This document shows, in pieces, positions 41,251 through 50,644 of a stretch of DNA of 64,000 nt. The position numbers and the translations under genes are program-made. A model generated the notes under the pieces. It ran no database searches, had not been told where the DNA came from, and was given only the letters and a program-made list of their open reading frames with translations. Positions within the stretch are counted from its first letter, which is position 1, and the number at the start of each line of letters is the position of its first letter. The stretch is taken from NCBI GenBank assembly GCA_020060485.1, contig JAGVAB010000090.1:21344-85343 (forward strand), given 5' to 3'. The DNA is from Anaerolineales bacterium (lineage in GTDB: Bacteria > Chloroflexota > Anaerolineae > Anaerolineales > Anaerolineaceae).

Positions 41251-42954
41251 ATGCTGGTCAGTCTGTTTTTGTGGGCATACGCCCTGCTGCTGGGTTGGCT
41301 GTATGGCCGCCTGATCCTGCACCTGTTGGCGCGCAGTCTGCATCTGCCTGAGGAGAACCTGCCTTTCAGTCTGACCTGGCTGGCGGGGATGGGCACACTG
41401 ACCTGCCTGGCCTGCTTTCTTTCCCTGTTCATCAAACTGGCCCTGGACGCCCAGGCCGTGGCGCTGACAGGTGGTTTGTTGATCCTGTTCTGGCTGTGGC
41501 GCATCGGTCACCTGCATCTGCCGCATACCATCTGGCAGCCGCTGGGTCTCCTGCTGGCCAGTCTGGTGCTGGTCACCGTGCTGGAGATCAGCACCCGCAC
41601 CCCGTCCAATCCCGATACCGGCCTGTATCATGCCCAGGCCATCCGCTGGATCGAGAGCTTCCCGGCTGTGCCCGGCCTGGGAAACCTGCATTCCCGCCTA
41701 GCCTATAACTCAAGCTGGCTGGTGCTGAATGCCTTCTTCAGCTTTGCCTTTTTGGGCGGGCAGTCCTTCCACGTTCTGCCCGGGCTGTTCTTCCTGGTCA
41801 TCATCAGCCGCCTGCTGAGCCAGGGGCTGCGTCTGCTGCGCCGCGCCGGCCAGCCTGCCGACTGGCTGCGCCTGGGCTGGATTGGGCTGGCATTCTTCCT
41901 GCTGGGCGGAGAACTCTCCTCTCCTGGCACAGACCTGCCGGTGGTGCTGCTTTCCTGGTTGATCTTCAGTGAATGGCTGACTGTCATTGAAGAGAAAGAG
42001 ACCATCCCGTCTTTGCAGTGCGTTCTGCTCGTGCTGCTCCCGTTGTGGGCTGTCACCATCAAACTTTCCAGCCTGCCACTGCTGCTGGCAAGCCTCATCA
42101 TCTGGTGGCGGCACATCCCCAAACAGAACCTGGCAAATATTTTCCGGCTTCTGGCAACAGGATTTGTCTTGCTGCTGCCCTGGCTGGCACGCAACCTGAT
42201 CCTTTCCGGTTATCTGGTCTACCCCGGACTGACCCTGGACCCCTTCCAGTTTGACTGGCGCATCCCGCCGGAAGCTGTGCGCCGCGAAAGCCAGGTGATC
42301 ACCGCCTGGGCGCGCTTTTCCGCGGGTGAGATCGCGACCGTACTGTCCATGTCGCTGCCGCAATGGGTATCCGCCTGGTTCCACCACCAGACCCGCAACC
42401 GCCAGGTCATGTTCCTGCTCACCGCATCAGCCCCGCTGGCATATGCCTTGTTGCTGTCCCTGCTGCGTCTGCTCAAACAAAGCCTGGCCTGGCAGTTCTG
42501 GAAGGCGCTCAAACCCTATACCCTGCCGCTGTTGACAGCCTATCTGGGCAGCCTGTTCTGGTTCTTCCAGGCGCCTTTCTTCCGCTTCGGCTATGTCTTT
42601 CTCATCCCGGCCCTGACGTTGTGGATGCTGCTGCCGATCGCCTTGTTGGGCAATGACCGCCTGCAAAGCCTAGGTCTGCCTCTGGTTTTCATCCTGCTGT
42701 TGATCGCTTTCCAGACCAGCGTGCTGGTGCGTTCTTTCGATCCGCGCACCTTCGCCAGCCGCCTGGTGCAGCCCGCCGATTATGTTAACCTGCCTACCGC
42801 CCCCTGTGAACTGTACGACTCACGCGTGTGGTGCGCCGAACAATACGGCGTGTGCGGCTACCAGGCCTTCCCCTGTGTGCCCGGCGCAGACCCGCACACA
42901 GCCCGCCGCGGGCCAGAGCTGTCGGATGGCTTTCGTCACATCGACCTGCCCTGA
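41251..42954 (+). CDS. Polytopic membrane protein, GT-C-like
   Basis: About 567 residues with roughly twelve hydrophobic segments. The loop TRTPSNPDTGLYHAQAIRWIESF resembles the D-x-x-Y-H-x-x-x-I-R-W-I pattern of a family of uncharacterised membrane proteins in polysaccharide regions. The C-terminal end is a short soluble part with several Cys (CELYDSRVWCAEQYGVCGY). No specific function is recognised. ATG 41251 immediately follows the stop of the GT39-like gene (TAACCATG), so the two are coupled and probably act together. The frame is open upstream to 41167, inside the previous gene, which is not credible as start. Confidence 0.7.
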   Translation: MLVSLFLWAYALLLGWLYGRLILHLLARSLHLPEENLPFSLTWLAGMGTLTCLACFLSLFIKLALDAQAVALTGGLLILFWLWRIGHLHLPHTIWQPLGLLLASLVLVTVLEISTRTPSNPDTGLYHAQAIRWIESFPAVPGLGNLHSRLAYNSSWLVLNAFFSFAFLGGQSFHVLPGLFFLVIISRLLSQGLRLLRRAGQPADWLRLGWIGLAFFLLGGELSSPGTDLPVVLLSWLIFSEWLTVIEEKETIPSLQCVLLVLLPLWAVTIKLSSLPLLLASLIIWWRHIPKQNLANIFRLLATGFVLLLPWLARNLILSGYLVYPGLTLDPFQFDWRIPPEAVRRESQVITAWARFSAGEIATVLSMSLPQWVSAWFHHQTRNRQVMFLLTASAPLAYALLLSLLRLLKQSLAWQFWKALKPYTLPLLTAYLGSLFWFFQAPFFRFGYVFLIPALTLWMLLPIALLGNDRLQSLGLPLVFILLLIAFQTSVLVRSFDPRTFASRLVQPADYVNLPTAPCELYDSRVWCAEQYGVCGYQAFPCVPGADPHTARRGPELSDGFRHIDLP

Positions 42955-43000
42955 CCCCGCATCCGTTACCATACTTTCCTTCCCTCCTTTTTAAACCTCA

Positions 43001-43031
43001 TTTCCGCAGAAAGCAAATCCCTCTGCGGAAA
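43001..43031. terminator. Hairpin between convergent genes
   Basis: TTTCCGCAGA pairs with TCTGCGGAAA around an 11-base loop, between the membrane protein gene (plus) and the flavoprotein gene (minus). No T-run follows, so terminator function is weakly supported. Confidence 0.45.
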
Positions 43032-43069
43032 TGATTTGATGCCCTGGTGTCAGATCATAGATGGGGTCG

Positions 43070-44245
43070 TTAAAACATGGCGCGCAAAATATTGCCAGGT
43101 TTAAGCAGCAAACGCGGCGAGCGTTCATCCAGATAGATCTCTGCAAACAATCTGGCCATGATCTCATCTTCCCGCAAATTACGGATGAAACGGTTGAGCA
43201 ATGCCGGCAGCCTGAGCAGGGAACGCAAGGTGCGCGCCGCTTTCTGGTCAGCCAGATAGCGCTGGCGCAACGCCTGCGTATAGGGTGCAAACACCTTCGC
43301 CGAAAAATCGCCGGCACAAAGAGCATTCCAGACAGAATCCGCCGCCCGCTCTGCGCTGCGCATGGCTGCGGCAATCCCCTCACCAGTGAAGGGTCCCACC
43401 AGGCCGGCCGCATCGCCCACCACCAGCACACGCTCGCCGTGGGTCTGGGTGGCGCTTAAATCCGTGTGCAGCGGGTGACCGCGCACAGGCCCCGCAGGCT
43501 GCATACCCGCCAGCCTGCCGGCATCCAGCGGATGGATGGCCTTGAACGCCTCCACCACCGCCCGCAGATCAACCTCTCCGCTGTGTGTACGCTGAAAATA
43601 AGTGCCCGCCCCCACGTTGATCTGCCCATCCCCCAACGGGAACATCCAGGTATACCCGGGAATGATATTGGGCTGGAAATGGAATTCCAGCGGCCCGTCC
43701 GGATCAATGTCACCCGCCAGATATTGGCGTACCGCGATCAGGTCCACGCGGCCGCGCAGCAATCCCAGGCTGCGAGTCAGCGGGGCATGACTACCATCCG
43801 CCAGTATCAGCACCTGCGCCTCAACCTCATCCCTGCCGGCAGTCACCTGCCAACCATGAGCAGACATGGCAGCCCTCCGCACCCGCGTGCCATCCATCAG
43901 GCGCGTTCCGCTTCGTATAGCTTCCTGCGCCAGCAGGAAATCCAGGTGCCGGCGGGGGATCATCCTGGCGAGCGGTGCCATTCCCAAAGGCACTTCCAAT
44001 ACCTGTGCATCCGGCGAAACAAACCGCAGCCTGTTCACCTGCTTGAAGCGGTCAGCCCAATCCTGCAGACCGCTGCGCTGCAGGATGTCCAGTCCTTCAC
44101 GCGTCACCAGATCACCGCAAGTCTTGAGCCGCGGCAATTGCTTTTCCTCGATCAAGACGACTTTCACGCCTCTTTCGGCCAGACGCTGGGCCGCCACAGA
44201 ACCTCCAGGGCCAGCTCCCACCACAACGACATCCGCTTTGATCAT
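43070..44245 (-). CDS. FAD-dependent oxidoreductase, geranylgeranyl reductase family
   Basis: A 391-residue flavoprotein. N-terminal FAD fold VVVVGAGPGGSVAAQRLAERG with Glu at the end of the second strand (VVLIEE), family motif LPRLKTCGDLVTREGL, and the second FAD motif VLVVGDAAGLVGPFTGEGI. The GDAAGxVxPxTGEGI form is typical of geranylgeranyl reductases and related enzymes that saturate isoprenoid chains of quinones, lipids or chlorophyll side chains. The substrate is unknown here. Start ATG 44245 follows AGGAACAGACAG. It is divergent from the E1 alpha gene. Confidence 0.87.
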   Translation of the reverse strand: MIKADVVVVGAGPGGSVAAQRLAERGVKVVLIEEKQLPRLKTCGDLVTREGLDILQRSGLQDWADRFKQVNRLRFVSPDAQVLEVPLGMAPLARMIPRRHLDFLLAQEAIRSGTRLMDGTRVRRAAMSAHGWQVTAGRDEVEAQVLILADGSHAPLTRSLGLLRGRVDLIAVRQYLAGDIDPDGPLEFHFQPNIIPGYTWMFPLGDGQINVGAGTYFQRTHSGEVDLRAVVEAFKAIHPLDAGRLAGMQPAGPVRGHPLHTDLSATQTHGERVLVVGDAAGLVGPFTGEGIAAAMRSAERAADSVWNALCAGDFSAKVFAPYTQALRQRYLADQKAARTLRSLLRLPALLNRFIRNLREDEIMARLFAEIYLDERSPRLLLKPGNILRAMF

Positions 44246-44498
44246 CTGTCTGTTCCTGCGCCTTTTTCAGGGTATTCTTTTTTATTTTTCACCATCCATT
44301 GGGACTGGATCGATAACGATTATACTGTAAGACACCCTCCGGGATGGGAGGATTTTTGCAGCCATGCAAGGTTCAGGGTTATCACACCGTGCTGGTAAAA
44401 CTGCCAAAATGCCCGGCAATTCAGGCACATTTTTTGCCGGTCATCATGGTACACTAATCAAAAGTAAATCCTTTGCTCACCAGTGAGGAGAAACGCCT

Positions 44499-45464
44499 AT
44501 GTCCCTGAACGAGCAAACAAAACTGGAAATGTTGTGGATCATGCTGCTTGCCCGGCGGCTGGACGAACGCGCCTGGGCCTTGCACAATGAGAAAAAGATC
44601 GCCTTTCACGTCTCCTGCATCGGTCATGAAGCCGCCCAGGTGGGAGCTGCTTTCGCCTTGCAGCGCGGCGATGACTGGGTTGCACCCTATTACCGCGACC
44701 TGGCTCTAATGCTGGCCCTCGGCTACCGCCCGCTGGATGCATTCCTGGGCTGGCTGGGCAAGGGCAGCGACCCGGCTTCCGGCGGACGGCAAATGCCCAA
44801 TCACTGGAGCAGCCGCGCCCTGCATGTGCTGCCCTATTCGGCCATCACTGCCGCCTCCATTCCGCATGCCGTGGGGGCTGCCCTGGCGGCGCACATGGAC
44901 AAAGAAGACAGTGTGGTGCTGGCAGTCTGTGGAGAAGGCGCCACCTCGCAAGGCGATTGGTACGAAGCTGTCAACTGGGCTGCTGTACAGCAGCTGCCGG
45001 TGGTCTTCCTGGTGGAAAACAACAGACTGGCCATTTCCACCCCCATGTCCAAACAAATGAACATGAGCCAGGCAGCCATCAAAGCCAGCGGGCTGGGCCT
45101 GCCCGGCCGCACGGTCGAAGGCAAAGACCCCTTTATTGTGTACGAAACCGTCCTCCAGGCAGTGGAACGTGCCCGCAACGGCAGCGGACCCAGTCTGGTT
45201 GAGGTCAATGTGTGCCGCCCAACCCCGCACTCCTCGGATGATGATGACCGCCTGTACCGCACGCGCGAGGATGTGATCGCCTGCAAGCAGCATGACCCAT
45301 TGCGCCACACTCGCTTCCTGTTGGAAAAACAGGGCATCCTCAATGCCTCCCTGCTAAAAAGATTGGAGGCTGAGGCCCAATCACTGATCGAGGATGCCTT
45401 GCAGGAAGCCCTGCAAGCGCCCTATCCCAAGCCTGCCGAATCCGGCGAACATGTGTATGCCTGA
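44499..45464 (+). CDS. 2-oxoacid dehydrogenase E1 component, alpha subunit
   Basis: A 321-residue thiamine diphosphate enzyme subunit. YYRDLALMLALGY and the HVLPYSAITAASIPHAVG stretch are typical of E1 alpha. The ThDP-binding motif runs from CGEGATSQGDWYEAVNW to VVFLVENNRLAIS (GD/EG...NN form). Length and the ISTPMSKQMN region suit branched-chain or pyruvate/acetoin dehydrogenases. The usual phosphorylation loop is not obvious. ATG 44499 has GAGGAG upstream. It forms an operon with E1 beta (18-base gap) and the E3 gene. Substrate preference cannot be read with certainty. Confidence 0.9.
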   Translation: MSLNEQTKLEMLWIMLLARRLDERAWALHNEKKIAFHVSCIGHEAAQVGAAFALQRGDDWVAPYYRDLALMLALGYRPLDAFLGWLGKGSDPASGGRQMPNHWSSRALHVLPYSAITAASIPHAVGAALAAHMDKEDSVVLAVCGEGATSQGDWYEAVNWAAVQQLPVVFLVENNRLAISTPMSKQMNMSQAAIKASGLGLPGRTVEGKDPFIVYETVLQAVERARNGSGPSLVEVNVCRPTPHSSDDDDRLYRTREDVIACKQHDPLRHTRFLLEKQGILNASLLKRLEAEAQSLIEDALQEALQAPYPKPAESGEHVYA

Positions 45465-45482
45465 CCCAGCGGGAGGAAAACC

Positions 45483-46469
45483 ATGCCTGAGATAAACTTG
45501 ATCGAAGCCATCCAGCAGGCGCTGGATGAAGAGCTGACCCGGGATGAAGACGTCTTTCTGGTGGGCAACGATATCGGCGAACTGGGCGGACTGTTCCGCA
45601 CCACGCGCGGCCTGCAAGCCAAACATGGCAGCCAGCGGGTGATCGACGCCCCGCTTTCCACCAGTGCCCTGGTGGGTGTTTGCATCGGCGCTGCCATGCG
45701 CGGCAAACGCCCGGTGTGCGAGATCCAGCTTGCAGACCAGTTGCCGCTGGCTTTCAACCAGATCGTCAACGAAGCCGCCCGCATCCATTACCGCACCAAC
45801 GGTGACTGGATCGTACCGCTGGTGATCCGCGCCCCCTATGGCGGTGGCAGCGGGGGTGGGTTGTATGAATCCCAAAGCCCGGAAGCCTATTTCACCCAGG
45901 TGCCCGGCCTGAAAGTGGTCATCCCTTCCAATCCATATGATGCCAAAGGACTGCTCAAAGCGGCTGTGCGCGACCCCAACCCGGTGTTGTTCCTGGAACC
46001 CAAATTCGGCTACCGCTACATGAGCGGCGAAGTGCCCGGCACAGATTACACAGTGCCCATCGGCCCGGCCATCATCAGCCGCCCCGGCCAACACCTGACC
46101 GTGATCGCTTATGGCATGATGCACGCCCTCGCTCTGCAAGCCGCCGAAAAACTGGCTGTCGAAAAACAGATCCAGGCCGAAGTGATCGACCTGCGCAGCC
46201 TCTACCCTCTGGACAAAGCCACCATTCTGGTCTCGGTGCGCGCCACCGGCAAAGCCCTCATCATCCACGAAGCCGGCCTGACAGGCGGCTTTGGCGGTGA
46301 GATCGCAGCCATGCTGGCCGATGAAGCCTTCCCGGCCCTCAAAGCTCCCGTGCGCCGCCTGACGGCTCTCGACCTGCCAGCGATCCCCTTCAGTCCGCCC
46401 CTGCATGCGGCCCATATGCTGAATGTGGAAAAGATCGCCGCCGCCATGCAAACATTGGTTGCGGTTTAA
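45483..46469 (+). CDS. 2-oxoacid dehydrogenase E1 component, beta subunit
   Basis: A 328-residue transketolase-like subunit: IQQALDEELTRDEDVFLVGNDIG, RVIDAPLSTSALVGVCIGAA, VIRAPYGGGSGGGLYESQSPEAYF, VVIPSNPYDAKGLLKAAVRD and, in the C-terminal domain, VIDLRSLYPLDKATILVSV and HEAGLTGGFGGEIAA. This is the full pattern of PdhB/BkdB proteins. It completes the heterotetrameric E1. ATG 45483 follows GGGAGGAA. Confidence 0.92.
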   Translation: MPEINLIEAIQQALDEELTRDEDVFLVGNDIGELGGLFRTTRGLQAKHGSQRVIDAPLSTSALVGVCIGAAMRGKRPVCEIQLADQLPLAFNQIVNEAARIHYRTNGDWIVPLVIRAPYGGGSGGGLYESQSPEAYFTQVPGLKVVIPSNPYDAKGLLKAAVRDPNPVLFLEPKFGYRYMSGEVPGTDYTVPIGPAIISRPGQHLTVIAYGMMHALALQAAEKLAVEKQIQAEVIDLRSLYPLDKATILVSVRATGKALIIHEAGLTGGFGGEIAAMLADEAFPALKAPVRRLTALDLPAIPFSPPLHAAHMLNVEKIAAAMQTLVAV

Positions 46470-46602
46470 TTGTAACCGGGTAAAACATATGGATTTAGTG
46501 GCAATTTTGTCTGCCTTTGTTCACTGAAATCATAGTAAAATCACAGGGTGATCCAAACTTCAACATCCCCGGGGATGGATAAAACAATTACGAGGTTAAG
46601 AA

Positions 46603-48000
46603 ATGAATTCATATGATGTGATCGTGATCGGAGGCGGGCCGGGCGGCTATGTCAGTGCCATCCGCGCCGCCCAACTGGGCTTGAAAGCCGCTGTCATTGA
46701 GAAGCAATGGATGGGCGGCGTTTGCCTGAATGTGGGCTGCATTCCCTCCAAAGCCCTGCTTAAAAACGCCGAGCTAGCCCACACCCTGCTCAAGGAAGCC
46801 AAGACTTTTGGCATCTCGTTCGACAATCTGCAACTGGATTACAGCGCAGCCGTGCAGCGCAGCCGCAAGGTCTCCAGCCGCCTGGTAAGCGGGATCGGCT
46901 TCCTGATGAAAAAGAACAACATCGAAGTTTACAACGGCACAGCCAGACTGACCGCCAAAGACAAAGTGGAAGTTACCGCCGAAGACGGCAGCCTGACCCA
47001 ACTGGAAGCCCGCAACATCGTCGTCGCCACTGGTGCGCGGTCCATCGACATCCCCGCCTGGGGCATGGACGGCGAAAAAGTGGTTTCCTATATCGAAGCT
47101 ATCCTGCAGGAAAAGCGCCCTGAATCCGCCATCATCATCGGCGGCGGGGCAATCGGCGTGGAATTCAGTTCCATCTGGAGCAGCTATGGCACCGATGTAA
47201 CCATTGTCGAAATGCTGCCCCACGTTCTGCCCGCCGAGGACGCCGAAACGGCTGATGTGCTGGCCAAGGAATACAAGAAGCGCGGCATCAAGATCATGAC
47301 CGGCACCAAGGTCGAAGCAGTGGAAAAAACCAAGACCGGGGTCAAGGTAACCGTATCCAACGAGAAAGGCCAGCAGGTGCTCGAAGCCGAGCAGGCTCTG
47401 GTGGCGATCGGTTTCCGCCCCAACAGCAGCGGCTTTGGACTGGAAGAACTGGGGGTGAAACTGGACCCGCGCGGTTTCATCGAGATTGATGAACGCATGG
47501 CTACCAATGTGCCGGGCATTTATGCCATCGGCGACGTAACCGGAAAACTCCTCCTGGCTCACGTAGCATCGGCCATGGGCATGGTGGCCGCAGAGAACAT
47601 CGCCGGGGTCAAAACCAGAAAACTCGATTACCGCATGATGCCGCGTGCTGTCTACGCCGACCCGCAGGTGGCTTCCTTCGGCTACACCGAAGAACAGGCC
47701 AAAGAAGCCGGCTATGAAGTGAATGTCGGGCGCTTCAATTTCATCGCCAACGGCAAGGCTCTGGGCCTGAACGCCGGCAATGGCTTTGCCAAGATCATCG
47801 CCGATGCCAACACCGGGGAACTGCTGGGCGCAGCTTTGGTCGGACCGGATGTGTCTGAACTGCTGCCGGAACTGACCCTGGCCCAGGCCAGCGAATTAAC
47901 CGCCGAGGAAATTGCCCGCACGGTACATGCCCACCCCACCCTGAGCGAGGTGGTCATGGAAGCTGCCCACGGTGTCGAAGGCGGCCCCATTCACAGTTAA
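46603..48000 (+). CDS. lpdA: Dihydrolipoyl dehydrogenase (E3)
   Basis: A 465-residue flavoprotein disulfide oxidoreductase. FAD motif VIVIGGGPGGYVSAIRAAQLG, redox disulfide Cys41-Cys46 in GGVCLNVGCIPSKALL, NAD motif IIIGGGAIGVEFSSIW, second FAD motif GIYAIGDVTGKLLLAH, and the C-terminal active-site region VHAHPTLSEVV with the His-Glu pair. Full length and intact. It reoxidises the lipoyl arm of a 2-oxoacid dehydrogenase or of the glycine cleavage system. There is a 133-base gap after E1 beta, and no E2 gene lies here or elsewhere in the window. The lipoylated partner must be encoded at another locus. Confidence 0.95.
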   Translation: MNSYDVIVIGGGPGGYVSAIRAAQLGLKAAVIEKQWMGGVCLNVGCIPSKALLKNAELAHTLLKEAKTFGISFDNLQLDYSAAVQRSRKVSSRLVSGIGFLMKKNNIEVYNGTARLTAKDKVEVTAEDGSLTQLEARNIVVATGARSIDIPAWGMDGEKVVSYIEAILQEKRPESAIIIGGGAIGVEFSSIWSSYGTDVTIVEMLPHVLPAEDAETADVLAKEYKKRGIKIMTGTKVEAVEKTKTGVKVTVSNEKGQQVLEAEQALVAIGFRPNSSGFGLEELGVKLDPRGFIEIDERMATNVPGIYAIGDVTGKLLLAHVASAMGMVAAENIAGVKTRKLDYRMMPRAVYADPQVASFGYTEEQAKEAGYEVNVGRFNFIANGKALGLNAGNGFAKIIADANTGELLGAALVGPDVSELLPELTLAQASELTAEEIARTVHAHPTLSEVVMEAAHGVEGGPIHS

Positions 48001-48036
48001 TCTCCCGACTGCCTGAACATCATTTTTTAAAACATC

Positions 48037-48063
48037 CCTCCCGCTGTCAAGAACAGCGGGAGG
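48037..48063. terminator. Bidirectional terminator between lpdA and the surface protein gene
   Basis: CCTCCCGCTGT, loop of 5, ACAGCGGGAGG: perfect 11-base stem. The plus tail is TTGTGTGT and the minus tail GATGTTTTAAAAAA. It lies between convergent genes. Confidence 0.8.
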
Positions 48064-48093
48064 TTGTGTGTATCAATCCGGGTGTCAGGCTGT

Positions 48094-49638
48094 TTACTGG
48101 TTGTAGAACCAGTCGAAGGCAAAATATCCCGTGGCAACATTCTCAAACCGGATGGAAAGCATGGGCGTTCCAATATACTGGGCCGGAATATTGACCGTGA
48201 CCGGGAAGGAACCGCCGCCGGCAGAATTGATCGTATCCACCACAACGCCATTGATACCGTAGGTGCCGAATGGGCCGATGCGTACGGTGAATTCCGTGTT
48301 GGCCGGGAAGTTATACGTTTGCAGGGTTACAGATGTATCCTTGGCCACATTGGTCACGCTGGTGTAGGGGAAACCGCTGTAACCAGGCACACCACTCGCC
48401 GGTGGAACATAGCCGGGGCCGGTGGAATTATAGAACCAGTCGTAGGCATAATACCCGGTGGCTGCATTCTCCAGACGGATGGAAAGCATGTTACTGCCTT
48501 TGAGCGCTTCGGGAATATTATAGGTCACCTGGAACGAGCCACCCGAACCGGAATTGGTGGTGGCGACCACGGTACCATTGATGCCGTATGTACCATATGG
48601 GCCTATGCGTACGGTGAAATCCAGGTTGGGCGGGAAATTATAGGTCTGCAATGTAACTGTCGAGCCGGCCACCACGCTGATCACATCTGTGTAGGGAATA
48701 CCGGTCGGGATGAAAGAGCCGCCCGAAGAAGTGGTGGTGTTGTTGTAGAACCAGTTGTAGCTGTAAAAACCGCCCGTGGTGCTGTCCATGCGAATGGCGA
48801 TCTGGTATTTGCCTTTCAGGGCATCTGGAATGTTGAAGGTGGCCTGGAAGGAGCCGCCCGAACCGGAGTTCAACGTTCCAACCTGAATGCCGCCAATACC
48901 ATAAGAACCATAAAGGCCCATGCGCACAATGAATTCCCGATTGGCAGGGAAGTTATAGGTCTGAACTGTAACTGTACTATCCTTGACAACAGACACAATG
49001 CTGAAAGTGGGAATATTGCCGTAGTAGTAAGGATAATAATACGGATAGGGGTAAGCGGGGCCGCCAGAGCCAGGCGTGACTGTCGGAGCCGGGGTTACAC
49101 TGCCGCCGCCGGTGATCGTGATCGTCGTGCCGGTTGCCCCGCCAAATACCGAACTGCCCTCGGAGAGTACATTGGTCTCACGCGGCAGCCCGGAGTTGAA
49201 GGACAGGGTGGTGGCGCTGGTAGCTGCCTTTACCCGGAACTGAACAGAAACAACAGAAAAAGTGCCCGTGATCGTGCTGCCCAGAAGTCCGGCGCCATAG
49301 TCCACGGTGCCCAGGGTATTGTCATAAGTGCTTTGCAAAGGCGTGGTCAACACACCGCTGGCCGACAAGGGCGGCACCACTTCCAGATAATTGGGGTCAA
49401 AATTGATGCTGGCCTGCACCGTGTCAACTGTCTGCGTGCCTGCTGCCACCTGAACATTGACAGTGAAAGTTGCCCCCACAGCAACCGAAGTCGCCGAAGG
49501 GATCATGGTCATCAATGCTGCTCCCGCCTGCACTGGCTCTGCCAAAGCTTTGGCAGCTGCCGGCGTGAATGCTGCCAAAGCCAGACATACCACCATGAAC
49601 AACGTCCCAGTCTGATATGCCAATTTACGCATCTTCAT
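48094..49638 (-). CDS. Secreted protein with a cohesin domain and three 95-residue repeats
   Basis: About 514 residues. A signal peptide (about 1-30, ending near TPAAAKALA) precedes a cohesin-like domain (about 45-170: QTVDTVQASINFDPNYLEVV, GAGLLGSTITG, GLPRETNVLSEG), which resembles the lipoprotein at 18967-19587. After a Tyr/Pro/Gly-rich linker come three tandem repeats of about 95 residues. Each contains STV-T-x-QTYNFPAN, a G-x-YG-x-YGI-x-G turn, a GGSF-x-V/A-T strand and a closing YDWFYN. The last repeat ends the protein. No catalytic residues. It looks like a surface or matrix protein that could bind dockerin proteins. ATG 49638 follows AGGAGGACGATT. No family name for the repeat is known to me. 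Confidence 0.75.
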   Translation of the reverse strand: MKMRKLAYQTGTLFMVVCLALAAFTPAAAKALAEPVQAGAALMTMIPSATSVAVGATFTVNVQVAAGTQTVDTVQASINFDPNYLEVVPPLSASGVLTTPLQSTYDNTLGTVDYGAGLLGSTITGTFSVVSVQFRVKAATSATTLSFNSGLPRETNVLSEGSSVFGGATGTTITITGGGSVTPAPTVTPGSGGPAYPYPYYYPYYYGNIPTFSIVSVVKDSTVTVQTYNFPANREFIVRMGLYGSYGIGGIQVGTLNSGSGGSFQATFNIPDALKGKYQIAIRMDSTTGGFYSYNWFYNNTTTSSGGSFIPTGIPYTDVISVVAGSTVTLQTYNFPPNLDFTVRIGPYGTYGINGTVVATTNSGSGGSFQVTYNIPEALKGSNMLSIRLENAATGYYAYDWFYNSTGPGYVPPASGVPGYSGFPYTSVTNVAKDTSVTLQTYNFPANTEFTVRIGPFGTYGINGVVVDTINSAGGGSFPVTVNIPAQYIGTPMLSIRFENVATGYFAFDWFYNQ

Positions 49639-49896
49639 AATCGTCCTCCTGATGTGATACAAACATCCATTTTGAAATGGCAGTCCATACAAAACAAACC
49701 ACAATCACATTTCTTAATATTTTCACTTATTTTATAGTATAGCTGTTTTTCTCAAAAATCATAGTAGGCCTGAGAAACACGGCTAAACCAGGGCAGGTCG
49801 CCCTTTTTAATGGTGCAGTATGTGTGCCACATGGCATGTCCATCTGAAAATTCGGTCGTTTTTCAAGCCCAAATCCCAAAAGACCCATGCAGTCTG

Positions 49897-50448
49897 TCAT
49901 TTGCTGCCATTGCGCCAAAAACCAGCCCGCACCGGACGCACGTTTTCCGTGGTGATGAATGCTTTCGGGTCGGCCTCCATGGAAACTGTTTCAACCAGGT
50001 GCAGGTCCCGGCGGGCCACATCGCAATGCAAAACGCTGACCATGCCATCCTTGCCGCGGGCGGAGATCTCGGTGACTGCGAACCCTTCGGTGCGCAATTT
50101 TTCAGCAATGGATGATCCCAACGAGGTGGAGATAATGGTCACCTGCAAATGACCCAATGCCAGGCGCTCCTCGAAAAACATACCCAGGGATGTGCCGGTG
50201 GAAAATCCTCCGGCGTACGCCAGCAAAAACCAAAAATTATCCAGCCTGCTCAACACCGAACCGATTGCCACCACATACAGCACAGACTGGATGAACCCCA
50301 GGATCCACACGACCAATTTTCTGCCCTGAATGAGATACAGCAGGCGCACCGTGTCTGTGGACAGATTGAGCACCCGCAGAAAAAAGATGGCCAATGTACC
50401 CACCCACACAGGCTGCGAAAACAAGAATGTGCTTAGAAAGTTATCCAT
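49897..50448 (-). CDS. DUF5698/DUF2179 (UPF0316) membrane protein
   Basis: A 183-residue protein: three or four membrane helices (LAIFFLRVLNLSTDTVRLLYLI, FIQSVLYVVAIGSVLSRLDN, FWFLLAYAGGFSTGTSLGMFFEERLALG) followed by a soluble C-terminal domain (about 100-183) with STSLGSSIAEKLRTEGFAVTE. This layout fits UPF0316 proteins. Their role is unknown, although the soluble part resembles nucleotide-sensing domains of related DUF2179 proteins. Transcribed alone. Confidence 0.82.
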   Translation of the reverse strand: MDNFLSTFLFSQPVWVGTLAIFFLRVLNLSTDTVRLLYLIQGRKLVVWILGFIQSVLYVVAIGSVLSRLDNFWFLLAYAGGFSTGTSLGMFFEERLALGHLQVTIISTSLGSSIAEKLRTEGFAVTEISARGKDGMVSVLHCDVARRDLHLVETVSMEADPKAFITTENVRPVRAGFWRNGSK

Positions 50449-50557
50449 TTATTCACTCCATTCAGTCTTATCGATTCGCCGGGGCTGCATCTGTTGCTTG
50501 CCAATTGGGTGCCGCCAGCAGAATGAAAGGCAAGATTGCCTTCTATCTATTGTAGAT

Positions 50558-50614
50558 GATTAACAATAAAACATGGCGGCAAACCCTGACAAAAGCAGGA
50601 TGTGGCCGCCATGT
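50558..50614 (-). terminator. Intrinsic terminator of the alpha-glucan phosphorylase gene
   Basis: ACATGGCGGC (50571-50580) and GCCGCCATGT (50605-50614) form a perfect 10-base stem with a 24-base loop, followed on the minus strand by TTTATTGTTAATC. It lies about 30 bases after the stop. Confidence 0.7.
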
Positions 50615-50644
50615 AATCATCCAAAGAAATCGCAAAGCTGTGGG

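Noticed and set aside
48064..49737. Long open frame (557 codons) on the plus strand
   Set aside because: Antisense to the cohesin/repeat protein. Its apparent repeats only mirror the tandem repeats of the real gene.
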